A stretch of DNA of 64,000 nucleotides from Clostridia bacterium (GCA_017464805.1 JAFTYE010000002.1:1-64000); one strand, 5' to 3'; numbered from the stretch's first letter, positions 1 through 10,131 are shown. A program made the numbers and translations. Notes: generated by a model from the letters alone, not told the origin.

Positions 1-2433
1 GGTACCGGTACGGCCATCTCCTCCTCGGGTGCGGAGCTGGAAGTCCGCCTGTGCACCTTGAAGACCTCCTCCGACGGCATCGGTGTAGAGATCAAGGGCT
101 CCTACGGCACTCAAAACTCCCTTGTAGCCCTCTCAATCATCGAGGGCGCACAGAAGTCGGTGGTGGCCGAGAGCTCTCACAACACCGTCCTGGTACGCAA
201 CAGCCTGGTTTCCGTTCACGCAAACGGTAACACCAACATCTACATCTGCGACAATGCCATGGGCGGCCGCATTTTCTCGGAAAACAACAACTACTTCATC
301 GCGGACGGCAACACCTATCTCGCCGATAACAAGGATCACCGTGCAGTCACCGCAGGCAACGAGAATACCAACGGCGATACCCTGACCGACGTCAATGCCC
401 GTCTTGAGGTGGGTGCTGATGAGGATTTGCTTCCCCACATCAACAAGGATCAGTTCGTGGGCATGGAGCGGAAACAGACGGTTAAGGAATACGGCACGGA
501 GAAGGCTCTTTCGGTTTATGATTATCTGATGGAGCACGCGAAAACCGATGACATCGTGGTCATCGCCCCCGGTGCCTATGCGACCGAAGCCACCGCCACC
601 CTGAATGCCGCGCACAACAATACCGTGGTTTACGCCTACGGCGTGCTGGCAGAGGGTGTTGAGTATAGCAATAAGAGCTACGACCGCGGCCATTTCCGTG
701 TATCCGGGATCGAAAACCTAACAATCAAGGGCATTTTCACAAGCTACGCCCAGCCGACCTGCGGTCAGGTCTACGTCCTGAAAAAGCTGGGTAACAATCA
801 GATCCTTGCCGTCACGGGCGCAGGATTTTGGAATGAGTTCGGTAATTCCGGCTCCGGCTTCATGAACACCACCACCGTGTGCTTCCAGCGCGCGGGTACC
901 GACTACGTCTATGGCGAATATGCCCTTACCGCCGTAGAGAAGAAGTCGGACGGCACCATGGTCATCACGCTGTCAAACGAGCCAACCTACGACATCGTGA
1001 AGGTGGGCGATATCGGCACCTGCCGACTGAACGGTGCAACGGTGTTCAGCACCTCTTCCAGCAAAAACGTTCTGTACAAAGATGTGACCCAATACGGCTA
1101 TTCGGGCGGCTTTGCCTACACCGAGGGCAGCAACTACAACTCCGTGACCTACTACCGCGTGACCGATACCACAAAAGGTGCCATGGAGATTGACGAGTCC
1201 ACCTACGACAAATATTCCGTATGGCAGGCCGATTACGGCGTGGATCTGGAGATCTCGATCGACGAGCTCCCGAACGGCCGGCTCCGTTATCGCGGCTCTC
1301 CCGCCCACATCAGCTCGATCGACGGTGTGCATAACGACAGCTCGGTAGAGGGCTCGACCGTTATCAGCTCCCTCTTTGAGAACATGTGCGACGACGGTAC
1401 CAACCAGAAGTCCATGCATGCGCGTCTGTCCGAAGTCAAGGATCTTGGCAACGGCAAAACGCTGATCGTGTACAAGGGCAACCTCTCCAATCACCGCTAC
1501 TCTTCGAGCAAGGAAAACTCCACCTTCACCCTCTTCTGCGGCCGTTTTGCCAAGGGTGATCGCGTATACGTGTACACCTCGGGCGGTCAGCTGGTCTGCG
1601 ACACGCCGGCTCTTACCGATGCGGTTTCCTACGCACCCATCCAATCAAATTGCCCGGGTGTCAAGCAGCAGGAGATCCAGCGGTTCGCCGTCGAGGTAGA
1701 CTCTGACTACGTGAATCTCAAGGCACTGGAGGGCTACGACCTGACCGACGACAGCTACCTACCCGACGAAAAGGTGATGGTAGACAATATGTCGAAGGGT
1801 TCTTACGGCTTCCGTTACGACAACACGCTGATCCAGAATCTCCGCTCCAACGGTTTGCGCATTAAGGCGTCGGGCGGTGTGGTCACGAACTGCACCTTCC
1901 GCAACATTGCCAAGTGTGCCGCCTTGATGGCGTTTGAGATCTGGTGGGGTGAATCGAGCGTTGCGGAGGACACCCTGTTTAAGAACAACCTCATCGACCA
2001 CACCAGCTACTCCAATGATGCGCCCGCCCTTGACAATCCCGGTGACGGTTACCGTACCACCCCCATCTCGATCATGGGTATTGGCGGAAAAACGATGGAT
2101 GCCGATCACCTGCTCTACAAAAATATCGTAATCGAGGGCAACAAGTTCGTGAACCGTTGCCTTGACAACTACAACTACGCCATCTTCGCGCGCTCTGCCG
2201 TGGGTATGGTTGTAAAGAACAACGACTTCGGCACCGCCGAGGGTGAGGACGGCCTTGAAAAGTACGCGACCGCCATCTACCTCAACAGCGTGGTGGACAT
2301 CGAGCTGTCGGGCAACACCTACTCGCCCTACATCCCCGGCCCCGTCGATTACGTCCACGGCGACCGATACCGGAATGTCTTCGGCTCCGACGTAACCAAA
2401 GACGGCGCATCCGTCATCCCCGATAAGGAATAA
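1..2433 (+). CDS. Right-handed parallel beta-helix protein, 5' end missing
   Basis: The frame is open from the first base, so the gene enters from the left; 810 residues are visible. Short repeating strands with Asn/Gly turns (for example NNYFIADGNTYLADN) are typical of pectate-lyase-like right-handed beta-helices. It is clearly paralogous to the protein at 43773-46262: both carry NGDT(L/V)TDVN, LPH(I/V)N followed by FVGMER, a CGQ(V/A)YVLEK-like segment, and FENMCDDGTNQ. Alignment to that paralogue suggests only about 40 N-terminal residues are missing. A TTG at 58 could be read as a start, but upstream codons continue the fold, so I do not favour it. Substrate unknown; a polysaccharide lyase or glycoside hydrolase role is inferred from the fold only. 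Confidence 0.8.
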   Translation, partial: GTGTAISSSGAELEVRLCTLKTSSDGIGVEIKGSYGTQNSLVALSIIEGAQKSVVAESSHNTVLVRNSLVSVHANGNTNIYICDNAMGGRIFSENNNYFIADGNTYLADNKDHRAVTAGNENTNGDTLTDVNARLEVGADEDLLPHINKDQFVGMERKQTVKEYGTEKALSVYDYLMEHAKTDDIVVIAPGAYATEATATLNAAHNNTVVYAYGVLAEGVEYSNKSYDRGHFRVSGIENLTIKGIFTSYAQPTCGQVYVLKKLGNNQILAVTGAGFWNEFGNSGSGFMNTTTVCFQRAGTDYVYGEYALTAVEKKSDGTMVITLSNEPTYDIVKVGDIGTCRLNGATVFSTSSSKNVLYKDVTQYGYSGGFAYTEGSNYNSVTYYRVTDTTKGAMEIDESTYDKYSVWQADYGVDLEISIDELPNGRLRYRGSPAHISSIDGVHNDSSVEGSTVISSLFENMCDDGTNQKSMHARLSEVKDLGNGKTLIVYKGNLSNHRYSSSKENSTFTLFCGRFAKGDRVYVYTSGGQLVCDTPALTDAVSYAPIQSNCPGVKQQEIQRFAVEVDSDYVNLKALEGYDLTDDSYLPDEKVMVDNMSKGSYGFRYDNTLIQNLRSNGLRIKASGGVVTNCTFRNIAKCAALMAFEIWWGESSVAEDTLFKNNLIDHTSYSNDAPALDNPGDGYRTTPISIMGIGGKTMDADHLLYKNIVIEGNKFVNRCLDNYNYAIFARSAVGMVVKNNDFGTAEGEDGLEKYATAIYLNSVVDIELSGNTYSPYIPGPVDYVHGDRYRNVFGSDVTKDGASVIPDKE

Positions 2434-2440
2434 AAAAGCA

Positions 2441-2476
2441 AGCCCCGAACGAAATTTCCGTTCGGGGCTCTTTTTT
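2441..2476. terminator. Bidirectional rho-independent terminator
   Basis: An 11-bp stem AGCCCCGAACG/CGTTCGGGGCT (2441-2451 with 2459-2469) is followed by a T run on the plus strand and preceded by an A run. It ends both the beta-helix gene and the convergent hrcA-dnaJ operon, and overlaps the dnaJ stop codon region. Confidence 0.9.
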
Positions 2477-3590
2477 ATTTTTTCTTTTTGAAAAACTTGC
2501 CGGTCCTTTCGGTGCTCCCCTCTCCACATTCGGCGGCAAAGGTACGGAGCAGCTCCTTTTGCTTGGAATTCAGATTCCTCGGCACCTCGACGTTGACCGT
2601 CAGGTACAGGTTACCGCGCGAGGAGGGACGGTTGATATTCGGCACGCCCTTACCGCGCAGGGTGAAGGTCGTACCGGTCTGCGTTCCCTCGCCCACGGTG
2701 TATTTTTCCCTGCCCTCCAGCGTGGGGATCTCAATCTCCGCACCCAGGGTCGCCTGCGCAAAGGTGATCGGAACCTCACAGTAGATGTCGGTTCCGTCAC
2801 GCTCGAAAATCGCGTGGGGACGGACGCGCACCTCGATGATCAGATCACCGGGGGAGCCGCCGTCGCGGCCCGCATTGCCCTCCCCGCGCAGGGCGATGCG
2901 CTGGTCGTTGTCAATGCCCGAGGGAATGGTGACCGAGAGCTTTTTGCTGACCTTGACGTAGCCCTTGCCACGACAATTGCCACAGGGGTTTTTCACAATC
3001 TTGCCCTTGCCCTGACAGTTCGCGCAGGGACGCGAGGTTTGGAAGATGCCAAGCGGCGAATTCTGCTGAACGGTCACCTGGCCCGTACCACGGCAGACCG
3101 CGCAGTTCTCCACACCCGTGCCGCCCGAACCATGACAATCAGGACAGGCTTCCACGTGGTCAAAGGAAATGTCCTTTTTGCAACCGAAGACCGCCTGCTC
3201 AAAATCCACCGTCACGCGAGTGAGCACGTCGCTGCCGCGCATCGGGCCGCGCCGCCGCGTCGAGGAGGACGCGCCACCGCCAAAGAACGAGGAGAAGATA
3301 TCCCCGAAGTCAAAGCCGCCACCGAAGCCTCCGAATCCGCCGCCAAAGCCGCCCGACTCGGGATCAAAGGCCGCGTGGCCGAACTGGTCGTACTTCTGCC
3401 GCTTTTCGGGGTCGGAGAGCACGTCGTAGGCCTCGTTGACCTCCTTGAAATGCTTTTCCGCCTCCTTGTCGCCCGGGTTCATATCGGGGTGATACTTCTT
3501 GGCAAGAGAACGGTAGGCCTTTTTCAGCTCCGCCTCACTTGCCCCCTTCGCAACACCAAGGACTTCATAATAATCTCGTTTATCTGCCAT
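2475..3590 (-). CDS. dnaJ: Chaperone protein DnaJ
   Basis: Hsp40 co-chaperone that delivers unfolded clients to DnaK and stimulates its ATPase. Residues 1-70 are the J domain with the HPD motif at 34-36; a Gly/Phe-rich stretch follows (about 75-120); four zinc-binding CxxCxGxG motifs ([32 protein letters not shown]) lie at about 148-217; then the C-terminal substrate-binding beta domains. The protein ends in a lysine-rich tail. I start at MADKRDYY because AAGGGAG lies just upstream; an in-frame ATG six codons earlier lacks a good site. Last gene of hrcA-grpE-dnaK-dnaJ, 371 residues, normal length. Confidence 0.98.
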   Translation of the reverse strand: MADKRDYYEVLGVAKGASEAELKKAYRSLAKKYHPDMNPGDKEAEKHFKEVNEAYDVLSDPEKRQKYDQFGHAAFDPESGGFGGGFGGFGGGFDFGDIFSSFFGGGASSSTRRRGPMRGSDVLTRVTVDFEQAVFGCKKDISFDHVEACPDCHGSGGTGVENCAVCRGTGQVTVQQNSPLGIFQTSRPCANCQGKGKIVKNPCGNCRGKGYVKVSKKLSVTIPSGIDNDQRIALRGEGNAGRDGGSPGDLIIEVRVRPHAIFERDGTDIYCEVPITFAQATLGAEIEIPTLEGREKYTVGEGTQTGTTFTLRGKGVPNINRPSSRGNLYLTVNVEVPRNLNSKQKELLRTFAAECGEGSTERTGKFFKKKK

Positions 3591-3614
3591 AGTAACTCCC
3601 TTGCTCACAAGACA

Positions 3615-3640
3615 TCACCCACGGGCATGCCCGTGGGTGA
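3615..3640. repeat. Perfect 26-bp palindrome between dnaK and dnaJ
   Basis: TCACCCACGGGCA followed by its exact reverse complement. There is no T tract on either strand, so it is not a standard terminator. In the hrcA operon mRNA it would make a strong hairpin in the dnaK-dnaJ spacer, possibly a processing or stability element setting the DnaK:DnaJ ratio. Confidence 0.85.
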
Positions 3641-3663
3641 CCCTGTCGTTTGAAGAGGATGCC

Positions 3664-5508
3664 TTACTTGTCGGTCTTATCCTCATAGTCTGCGTTATAG
3701 TAGGTGCCGTCAGCCCCCTGGCCGCCCATATCGGGGCCTGCCTGCGCGCCACCCTGTGCGGCCTGCTCGGCCTGCGCCTGCTTGTAGAGCTGCTCGGAGA
3801 TGGCGTAGAAGGCCTTCTCGAGTGCCTCGGTGTCTGCCTTGATGGCCTCGGTGTCGCCGCCCTTAACGGTCTCCTTCAACTTCTCGATGGCGGCGGTCAC
3901 GGGAGCCTTGTCGGCCTCGCTTACCTTGTCACCAAGCTCGGTAAGCGTCTTTTCGGACTGGAAAATCAGGGTCTCGGCGTGGTTCTTCACATCCACGGCT
4001 TCCTTCTGCTTCTTATCCTCTTCGGCGAACTTCTCGGCTTCCTTCACGGCACGGTCGATATCCTCCTGGCTCATGTTGGTAGAGGAGGTGATGGTGATGT
4101 GCTGTTCCTTGCCCGTGCCCTTATCGGTGGCGGTCACGTTGACGATACCGTTGGCATCAATGTCAAAGGTGACCTCGATCTGCGGCACGCCACGGGGTGC
4201 GGCGGGGATACCGTCAAGCGAGAAGCGGCCGAGGGTGGTGTTGCCGGCGGCCATCTCACGCTCGCCCTGCAGAACGTGGATCTCTACCGAGGTCTGGCCG
4301 TCTGCAGCGGTGGAGTACACCTGGCTCTTTTTCACGGGGATGGTGGTGTTGCGGTCGATGATGCGGTTGAACACGCCGCCCAGCGTCTCGATACCGAGGG
4401 ACAGGGGGGTAACATCGAGAAGAAGCAGGTCCTTCACGTCGCCGCCCAGAACGCCGCCCTGAATGGCCGCGCCGAGGGCTACGCACTCATCGGGGTTGAT
4501 GCCCTTGAAGGGCTCCTTGCCGATGAACTTCTTCACGGCCTCCTGTACCGCGGGGATACGGGTCGAGCCGCCGACAAGCAGGACCTTGTCGATCTCGCCG
4601 ATCGAAAGACCTGCGTCCGAGAGCGCCTTCTTGGTGGGAACCATCGCGCGCTCCACGAGGTCGGCCGTCAGCTTGTCAAATTCCACACGGGTCAGGGTCG
4701 CGTCAAAGTGAAGCGGGCCCTCGGCCGTGGCGGTGATAAAGGGCAGGTTGATGTTGGTGCTGGTCACGCCGGACAGCTCGATCTTGGCCTTCTCGGCGGC
4801 GTCCTTCAGACGCTGGAGCACCATCTTGTCCTTGCGCAGGTCAATGCCGTACTCGGCCTGGAACTTGCCTGCCATCCAGTCGATCAGACGCTGATCAAAG
4901 TCGTCGCCGCCCAGCTGAGTGTCGCCATTGGTGGCCAGAACCTCGAACACACCGTCCGAAATTTCAAGCAGAGATACGTCGAACGTACCGCCGCCGAGGT
5001 CGAACACCATGATCTTCTGCTCCTTCTCGTCCTTGTCTACGCCGTAAGCAAGGGCAGCGGCCGTCGGCTCATTGATGATTCTCTTGACCTCAAGACCCGC
5101 GATCTTGCCCGCGTCCTTGGTTGCCTGACGCTGTGCATCCGAGAAGTACGCGGGAACGGTGATGACCGCCTCGGTAACAGGAGAGCCAAGGTATGCCTCT
5201 GCATCTGCCTTCAGCTTTTGCAGGATCATCGCGGAGATCTCCTGGGGGGTGTACTTCTTGCCGTCGATGTCTACACGGTATTCGCTACCCATGTGACGCT
5301 TGATGCTCATGATCGTTTTGTCGGGGTTGGTGATCGCCTGACGCTTTGCCACCGCGCCCACCATACGCTCACCCGTCTTGGAGAAGCCGACCACGGATGC
5401 CGTGGTACGCGCCCCCTCGGGGTTAGGGATCACGATGGGCTCACCGCCCTCGAAAACCGCCACGCAGGAGTTAGTTGTACCCAAGTCAATACCAATAATT
5501 TTTCCCAT
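3664..5508 (-). CDS. dnaK: Chaperone protein DnaK (Hsp70)
   Basis: ATP-dependent cytoplasmic Hsp70. The N-terminus has the phosphate-1 motif [27 protein letters not shown] and [14 protein letters not shown] are the later nucleotide-binding signatures. The interdomain linker DLLLLDV lies near residue 357, followed by the substrate-binding domain starting [12 protein letters not shown]. The lid ends in a Gly/Gln/Ala-rich tail ([13 protein letters not shown]). At 614 residues it matches Gram-positive DnaK, which lacks the short nucleotide-binding-domain insertion of proteobacterial proteins. It sits between grpE (34-nt gap) and dnaJ and is co-transcribed under HrcA/CIRCE control. Confidence 0.99.
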   Translation of the reverse strand: MGKIIGIDLGTTNSCVAVFEGGEPIVIPNPEGARTTASVVGFSKTGERMVGAVAKRQAITNPDKTIMSIKRHMGSEYRVDIDGKKYTPQEISAMILQKLKADAEAYLGSPVTEAVITVPAYFSDAQRQATKDAGKIAGLEVKRIINEPTAAALAYGVDKDEKEQKIMVFDLGGGTFDVSLLEISDGVFEVLATNGDTQLGGDDFDQRLIDWMAGKFQAEYGIDLRKDKMVLQRLKDAAEKAKIELSGVTSTNINLPFITATAEGPLHFDATLTRVEFDKLTADLVERAMVPTKKALSDAGLSIGEIDKVLLVGGSTRIPAVQEAVKKFIGKEPFKGINPDECVALGAAIQGGVLGGDVKDLLLLDVTPLSLGIETLGGVFNRIIDRNTTIPVKKSQVYSTAADGQTSVEIHVLQGEREMAAGNTTLGRFSLDGIPAAPRGVPQIEVTFDIDANGIVNVTATDKGTGKEQHITITSSTNMSQEDIDRAVKEAEKFAEEDKKQKEAVDVKNHAETLIFQSEKTLTELGDKVSEADKAPVTAAIEKLKETVKGGDTEAIKADTEALEKAFYAISEQLYKQAQAEQAAQGGAQAGPDMGGQGADGTYYNADYEDKTDK

Positions 5509-5542
5509 GATTCTATCCTCTTTTCTTGTTTCTTTTTGTGTA

Positions 5543-6139
5543 TCAGTTGGCGACCTTTACCATAGCATCGCGGATGATCTTATCCCCGCGACGGTAGCCG
5601 CGCATAAATACCTCGGTGATCTCGCCCTCACCACGGGAGTCGTCCTCCTCGTGCATGACGGCATTGTGCATATTAGGGTCAAAGGTCTGTCCGATCTCCG
5701 CCGTTCCCTCCACCTTCATGGCGGACAGGGCCGCATTTGCCTGCTTCAGCGTCAGGGCAAGGCCCTCGGCGATCTTGGTCGCGTCCTTGACGGCCGCGGC
5801 GCGCTCGAGATTGTCGATGATCGGCAAAATCTCCTTAATCGCGTCACACAGACCGTCCGCATACGCCCCCTCGCGCTCTTTTTGGGTGCGCTTGCGGTAG
5901 TTATCGTACTCGGCCAGCATGCGAAGGTATTTGTCCTTCGCCTCGGCAAGCTCCTTTTCCTTCGTGTCCAGGTCTGCAAGAGCCGTAGCCAGGGCCTTTT
6001 CGGCCGCGCTCGGCTTTGCCTTTTTCTCGGCCTTTGTCTTTTCCTCGGTCTTTGCCTTTTCCTCGGTCTTTGCCTTTTCCTCGGTCTTTGCTTCCTCAGG
6101 AGCTTCCCCCGCAGTCTTTTTCTTCTTGTTCTCTTCCAT
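5543..6139 (-). CDS. grpE: Nucleotide exchange factor GrpE
   Basis: Releases ADP from DnaK. After a charged N-terminal region comes the long dimerisation helix (about residues 65-115, including [26 protein letters not shown]) and the beta-wing domain ([14 protein letters not shown]...[25 protein letters not shown]). Residues about 15-45 are a Lys/Glu repeat (KTEEKA units) encoded by about three copies of an 18-bp tandem DNA repeat at roughly 6025-6100, so repeat number may vary between strains. The start ATG lies 10 nt after hrcA. Length 198 residues is normal. Confidence 0.97.
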   Translation of the reverse strand: MEENKKKKTAGEAPEEAKTEEKAKTEEKAKTEEKTKAEKKAKPSAAEKALATALADLDTKEKELAEAKDKYLRMLAEYDNYRKRTQKEREGAYADGLCDAIKEILPIIDNLERAAAVKDATKIAEGLALTLKQANAALSAMKVEGTAEIGQTFDPNMHNAVMHEEDDSRGEGEITEVFMRGYRRGDKIIRDAMVKVAN

Positions 6140-6149
6140 TCCCTATCCT

Positions 6150-7196
6150 CTACTTTCTGTCGCTTGCGTCGCCGATAGCATAGTCGATTCCCTCGGCCAA
6201 CTGGTTAATCGTTTCAATCACCTTGGAGTAGTTCATGCGGCGCGGGCCAATGATGCCGATAGCCCCCACCACGCGACCGCCGCGCTTGATCTTTCGGTAG
6301 ACGAGCGTGGAGTTGTTCATCACGTCCACGGTGTTCTCGCTACCAATATAAATATGCACATCATCGCTGTCCGCATCCGCGGCAACCAGGTCAAGCAATG
6401 CGTCCTTTTTTTCAAACATGCCCAACATACTCTTCATGCTGTCCACGTCCGCATATTCGGGGTATTCGAGCAGGCGGTTCACGCCCTGTACCCGCACATC
6501 GCCTCCGTCCAGTTCGCTCATCGCCTCGTACACCGTCTTGACGATGGGGGAAACGAGGGGAGACGCATGTCCTGCCTCGCGCTCAAGCGAGCAGATCAGC
6601 GAGATGGTGATCGCCTCGGAGGTCAGGTTGATGAGCCGCGCGTTGAGTAGGCGGCAGATCGTTTGCAGATCATAGGCCTCGATGTCGAATTCCACTCGCA
6701 CATACTTGGTTTTGACCTTACCGCCGTGAAACAACATCACCAAAACGAAGTTGCGCGGATCCACGTACATGGCCTCGTACCGCTCCACACGCACAGAGGC
6801 GGGGCGGGGACGCACCGCGATCGAGGTGTAGTTGGTCAGCGAGGAGGCCAGGCGGGAGGCATCCGACAGGATGTCATCCAGCTCATGCAGCTTGTCGTTG
6901 AGCGATCTTCGGATATCCTCGATCTCGTCACTGGTCATGCGGTAGCGTTCGAGCAACGCGTCCACATAGAAGCGGTAGCCGCGTTCGGAGGGCACGCGCC
7001 CCGCCGAGGTGTGCGGTTGCTCGAGGTAACCGAGAGCCTCGAGCTCCGCCATTTCGTTGCGAATGGTAGCAGAGGAGCAGGACAACTGCTTATCCTGAGA
7101 GAGAAATTTGGAGCCGACGGGCGCACCCTCGGCGATGTGCGCTTCGATGATCGCTTGCAGGATTTTCTTTTTGCGGTCGCTTAAAAACCGTTCCAT
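6150..7196 (-). CDS. hrcA: Heat-inducible transcription repressor HrcA
   Basis: Repressor that binds CIRCE and silences class I heat-shock genes; activity depends on GroEL in studied Bacillota. The N-terminal winged helix (residues 1-90) contains SSATIRNEMAELEALGYLEQPHTSAGRVPSERGYR, a strong family signature; a GAF-like central domain and the C-terminal IGIIGPRRMNYSKVIETINQLAE follow. 348 residues. GGAGGG precedes the ATG. First gene of the operon, directly downstream of promoter and CIRCE, so it is autoregulated. Confidence 0.98.
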   Translation of the reverse strand: MERFLSDRKKKILQAIIEAHIAEGAPVGSKFLSQDKQLSCSSATIRNEMAELEALGYLEQPHTSAGRVPSERGYRFYVDALLERYRMTSDEIEDIRRSLNDKLHELDDILSDASRLASSLTNYTSIAVRPRPASVRVERYEAMYVDPRNFVLVMLFHGGKVKTKYVRVEFDIEAYDLQTICRLLNARLINLTSEAITISLICSLEREAGHASPLVSPIVKTVYEAMSELDGGDVRVQGVNRLLEYPEYADVDSMKSMLGMFEKKDALLDLVAADADSDDVHIYIGSENTVDVMNNSTLVYRKIKRGGRVVGAIGIIGPRRMNYSKVIETINQLAEGIDYAIGDASDRK

Positions 7197-7245
7197 GCCG
7201 TCCGTTTCCCTCCTCTTTTTTGTTTTCTTCCGATTTGGTCAAGAA

Positions 7246-7272
7246 TTAGCACTTTCGTCGTTCGAGTGCTAA
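7246..7272. promoter_or_regulatory. CIRCE operator for HrcA
   Basis: TTAGCACTT-N9-GAGTGCTAA. It matches the CIRCE consensus TTAGCACTC-N9-GAGTGCTAA with a single mismatch in the left arm. It lies just downstream of the hrcA -10 box, where HrcA would block initiation. Confidence 0.97.
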
Positions 7273-7283
7273 TTTCTGATAAT

Positions 7284-7312
7284 ACTTTACCACCTAACAG
7301 GGCAAAAGTCAA
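7284..7312 (-). promoter_or_regulatory. Promoter of hrcA-grpE-dnaK-dnaJ
   Basis: On the minus strand TTGACT, a 17-nt spacer and TAAAGT, ending 12 nt from CIRCE. A vegetative sigma-A-type promoter fits HrcA repression. Confidence 0.8.
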
Positions 7313-7396
7313 GGGGGAATGCAAAAAAACTTTTGAATTTTTTGTGAATTGCGGGACGAGAGTGCCAAGATGAAAGCAAACTGCCCAAAAAGACCC

Positions 7397-7425
7397 TTGA
7401 CAGATGGCAAATCTTGTTATATAAT
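7397..7425 (+). promoter_or_regulatory. Promoter of rny
   Basis: Perfect consensus TTGACA-N17-TATAAT. It leaves a leader of about 115 nt before the rny ATG. No known riboswitch was recognised in that leader. Confidence 0.92.
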
Positions 7426-7550
7426 ATATACTGTATAGGTATTAGATTCTTACCGTTTCGGGGTGAGAGGCCGTGCGGTTTCTATCTTTATATTTGTATA
7501 ATTCCCCAAAACCCAAAAACTAACGAAAAAAATGAACAAGGAGGTGTGCA

Positions 7551-9092
7551 ATGGATTTCCTGAATCTCGGAATTGGCGCTGCCATTGGCATTGTCGTCGG
7601 TATCATCGTTGGCATTCTGCTTCGCAAGGCAGCCGCCGAGAAGGCAATCGGCTCGGCAGAGGAGCAGGCGAAGAAGATCGTCGGCGACGCACTGCACGAG
7701 GCGGAGGCCAAGAAAAAGGAAGCGTTGCTGGAAGCAAAGGAAGAAATTCTGACCCAGAAAAACGACGCAGAAAACGAACTCAAGGAACGCCGCAAGGAAG
7801 TTTCCCGCCAGGAACGCCGCATCGCGCAGAAGGAAGAAAGCATCGACGCGAAGATGGCAAACCTGGAGCAAAAGGAAAACGCACTGGGCGAAAAACAAAA
7901 GAAGCTGGACGACCTGAAGGAGGAAGCGGAGGAAGCACTTCGCCGCCAGACGGTTGTACTGGAAAAGATCTCCGGCCTTACCTCGGAGGAGGCAAAGGAC
8001 ATGCTGCTTTCCCGTGCGGAAAGCGAGATCGCGCACGAAACGGCTCTAAAGATCGCCGAATACGAGGCGCGCTTTAAGGAGGAGGCCGACTCGAAGGCTA
8101 AGGATATTCTGTCCCTTGCCATTCAGCGTTGTGCCGCCGACCACGTCAGCGAGATCGCCATTTCAGTCGTACCGTTGCCGAACGAGGAAATGAAGGGCCG
8201 CATCATCGGCCGTGAGGGACGGAATATCCGTACCATTGAAACCATGACGGGCGTCGAGTTGATCATCGACGACACGCCCGAGGTCATCACCATTTCGGGC
8301 TTTGACCCGATCCGCCGCGAGGTTGCTCGCTTGGCCCTTGAAAAGCTGATATCCGACGGCCGTATCCATCCTGCGAGAATCGAGGAGATGGTAGAAAAGG
8401 CACAGCGTGACGTGGACAACTCCATCAAGCAGGCAGGCGAAAAGGCCATCTTTGAAACCGGCGTGCACGGCATCAATCCCGAGCTGTCCCGCTTACTCGG
8501 TCGCTTGAAATACCGTACCAGCTACGGCCAGAACGTGCTCCGTCACTCCATTGAGGTGTCCCTGCTCTCCGGCATGATCGCGGAGGAGCTGGGGGTTGAC
8601 AGCACGCTGGCAAAGCGCGCGGGTCTTCTCCATGACATCGGTAAGGCTCTGACGCAGGAGGCAGAGGGCTCGCATGTTCAGCTTGGCGTGGAGGTTGCCA
8701 ACAAGTACCACGAGAACAAGGACGTCATTCACGCGATCGAGGCGCACCACGGCGATGTGGAGCCGCGCAGCGTGGTGGCCTTCATCGTGCAGGCGGCGGA
8801 TGCCATCTCGGCTGCCCGTCCCGGCGCACGCCGTGAGAACGTGGAGAACTACATCAAGCGTCTGCAAAAGCTAGAGGAAATCGCCAACGAATTTAACGGC
8901 GTGGATAAGTCTTTTGCCATCCAGGCAGGGCGCGAGATCCGCGTGATGATCAAGCCCGAGGTGATCGGAGACGATCAGATGGCGCTGCTTGCGCGTGATA
9001 TTGCCAAGAAGATCGAGGGCGAATTACAGTATCCCGGTCAGATCAAGGTAAACCTCATCCGCGAAAGCCGCATCGTAGACTACGCAAAATAA
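7551..9092 (+). CDS. rny: Ribonuclease Y
   Basis: Membrane-anchored endoribonuclease that initiates mRNA decay in Bacillota. One N-terminal transmembrane helix ([18 protein letters not shown]) is followed by a long charged coiled coil (about 30-200), a KH RNA-binding domain (about 205-265, with [15 protein letters not shown]) and an HD metal-dependent phosphohydrolase domain with HDIGKAL near residue 359. At 513 residues it has standard length. The AAGGAGG site decides the ATG. Followed by ymdB, a conserved Bacillota neighbourhood. It ends in a clear terminator before ymdB. Confidence 0.98.
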   Translation: MDFLNLGIGAAIGIVVGIIVGILLRKAAAEKAIGSAEEQAKKIVGDALHEAEAKKKEALLEAKEEILTQKNDAENELKERRKEVSRQERRIAQKEESIDAKMANLEQKENALGEKQKKLDDLKEEAEEALRRQTVVLEKISGLTSEEAKDMLLSRAESEIAHETALKIAEYEARFKEEADSKAKDILSLAIQRCAADHVSEIAISVVPLPNEEMKGRIIGREGRNIRTIETMTGVELIIDDTPEVITISGFDPIRREVARLALEKLISDGRIHPARIEEMVEKAQRDVDNSIKQAGEKAIFETGVHGINPELSRLLGRLKYRTSYGQNVLRHSIEVSLLSGMIAEELGVDSTLAKRAGLLHDIGKALTQEAEGSHVQLGVEVANKYHENKDVIHAIEAHHGDVEPRSVVAFIVQAADAISAARPGARRENVENYIKRLQKLEEIANEFNGVDKSFAIQAGREIRVMIKPEVIGDDQMALLARDIAKKIEGELQYPGQIKVNLIRESRIVDYAK

Positions 9093-9096
9093 CAGG

Positions 9097-9130
9097 AATC
9101 GCCGTTGCCACATGGCAACGGCGATTTTAT
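9097..9130 (+). terminator. Terminator after rny
   Basis: A 13-bp stem AATCGCCGTTGCC/GGCAACGGCGATT with loop ACAT, followed by a short T-rich tail, starts 5 nt after the rny stop codon. Confidence 0.9.
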
Positions 9131-9219
9131 CAAAGCCTCGCAGCTTTTAACCAAGATCCCGCCACGCTTCGCGTGCCGCCGCTTCGCGGTTCGACTTCGT
9201 CCGCCCGACACCGAAGGTA

Positions 9220-9296
9220 TCATTCTGAGCGGAGCGAAGCCGAACCCGTAGGGCGATGCGTAGCATCGGAATCCGGGCGAACTTCGCTCAGGATGA
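9220..9296. repeat. REP-like dispersed repeat with inverted ends
   Basis: TCATTCTGAGCG on the left and CGCTCAGGATGA on the right are near-perfect inverted arms enclosing an inner palindrome CGATGC-gta-GCATCG (9254-9268). Repeats of this sort, whose spurious translation reads CHPERS...LRM, are common in intergenic regions of many bacteria. The 9130-9360 stretch otherwise holds no gene; 9150-9200 also has small CTTCGCG-type inverted repeats. Confidence 0.75.
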
Positions 9297-9360
9297 CACA
9301 AAAACCAAGTGCCGCCGACGGGTAGTCACCAAGACAAAGGTCGGATAGAAAAGAGATCTT

Positions 9361-10131
9361 ATGAGAATTTTAGCCATTGGCGACGTGACCGATCCGCGCG
9401 CGGCGTCTGAGCTTGCCTCGCGCTTGTGGGAGATCCGACGGTCGCTGTCCCTTGACTTCGTTGCCGTGAACGCGGAGAACGCGGGCTTTATCGTCGGCCC
9501 GGATCCCGAGGTCGCACAAACCCTGCTGGACGGCGGTGTGGACGTGTTGACCGGCGGCAACCACACCCTGCAAAAGAAGGGACTGTTTTCGTTGCTTGAC
9601 GGCGATCGGCGCGTGCTCCGCCCTGCCAACTACCCGCCAGAGGTTCCCGGAGCGGGCTACGCGATCCTTGACGCAAAGGGCTACCGTCTGCTTGTGATGA
9701 ATGCCGTTGGGCGCGTGGAAATGGAGCCGTCCGACTGTCCCTTCCGCGCGGTAGATAAGATCCTCGACCGCGAGGAAGGCAACTACGACCTCGCTATGCT
9801 CGACTTCCACGCGGAGGCAAGCGGCGAGAAGATGGCGATGGGCTACTATCTTGACGGCCGCGTACAGGCCGTGTACGGCACGCACACCCACGTGCCCACC
9901 GCAGACGAGCAGATTTTGCCGCACGGCACGGGCTATATCACGGATATCGGCTACTGCGGCCCGCGGGACAGCATCCTCGGCATCTCGACCGAGGTGGTGC
10001 TCCACCGCTACCTCACCCACCTGCCCGAGCGATTTGTGCCCGCAGAGGGGGAGATCCGCATAGAGGGCGTCGTCTTCACGCTCGACGAGTCCGCCCGCCG
10101 CTGTACGAAGGTGGAGCGGGTGGTGCTGTAA
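9361..10131 (+). CDS. ymdB: YmdB-family metallophosphoesterase
   Basis: Calcineurin-like phosphoesterase of the TIGR00282/YmdB family; the Bacillus enzyme hydrolyses 2',3'-cAMP and influences biofilm and sporulation gene expression. Metal-binding motifs: GDVTDPRA near the N-terminus, VAVNAENAG, GGNHTLQ, LDFHAEASGEK and YGTHTHVPTADEQILP. The usual NGEN is NAEN here and GDVxGxxGR is relaxed to GDVTDPRA, so the metal site may differ slightly. 256 residues, normal length. It follows rny, separated by a terminator and a repeat, so co-transcription is uncertain. Confidence 0.9.
   Translation: MRILAIGDVTDPRAASELASRLWEIRRSLSLDFVAVNAENAGFIVGPDPEVAQTLLDGGVDVLTGGNHTLQKKGLFSLLDGDRRVLRPANYPPEVPGAGYAILDAKGYRLLVMNAVGRVEMEPSDCPFRAVDKILDREEGNYDLAMLDFHAEASGEKMAMGYYLDGRVQAVYGTHTHVPTADEQILPHGTGYITDIGYCGPRDSILGISTEVVLHRYLTHLPERFVPAEGEIRIEGVVFTLDESARRCTKVERVVL

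Noticed and set aside
3601..3663. A terminator after dnaK
   Set aside because: The 26-bp palindrome has no T run on either strand, so it is listed as a palindrome only.
9080..9301. Minus-strand 73-codon frame reading CHPERS...LRM
   Set aside because: It is the translation of a REP-like repeat, a known source of false small proteins.
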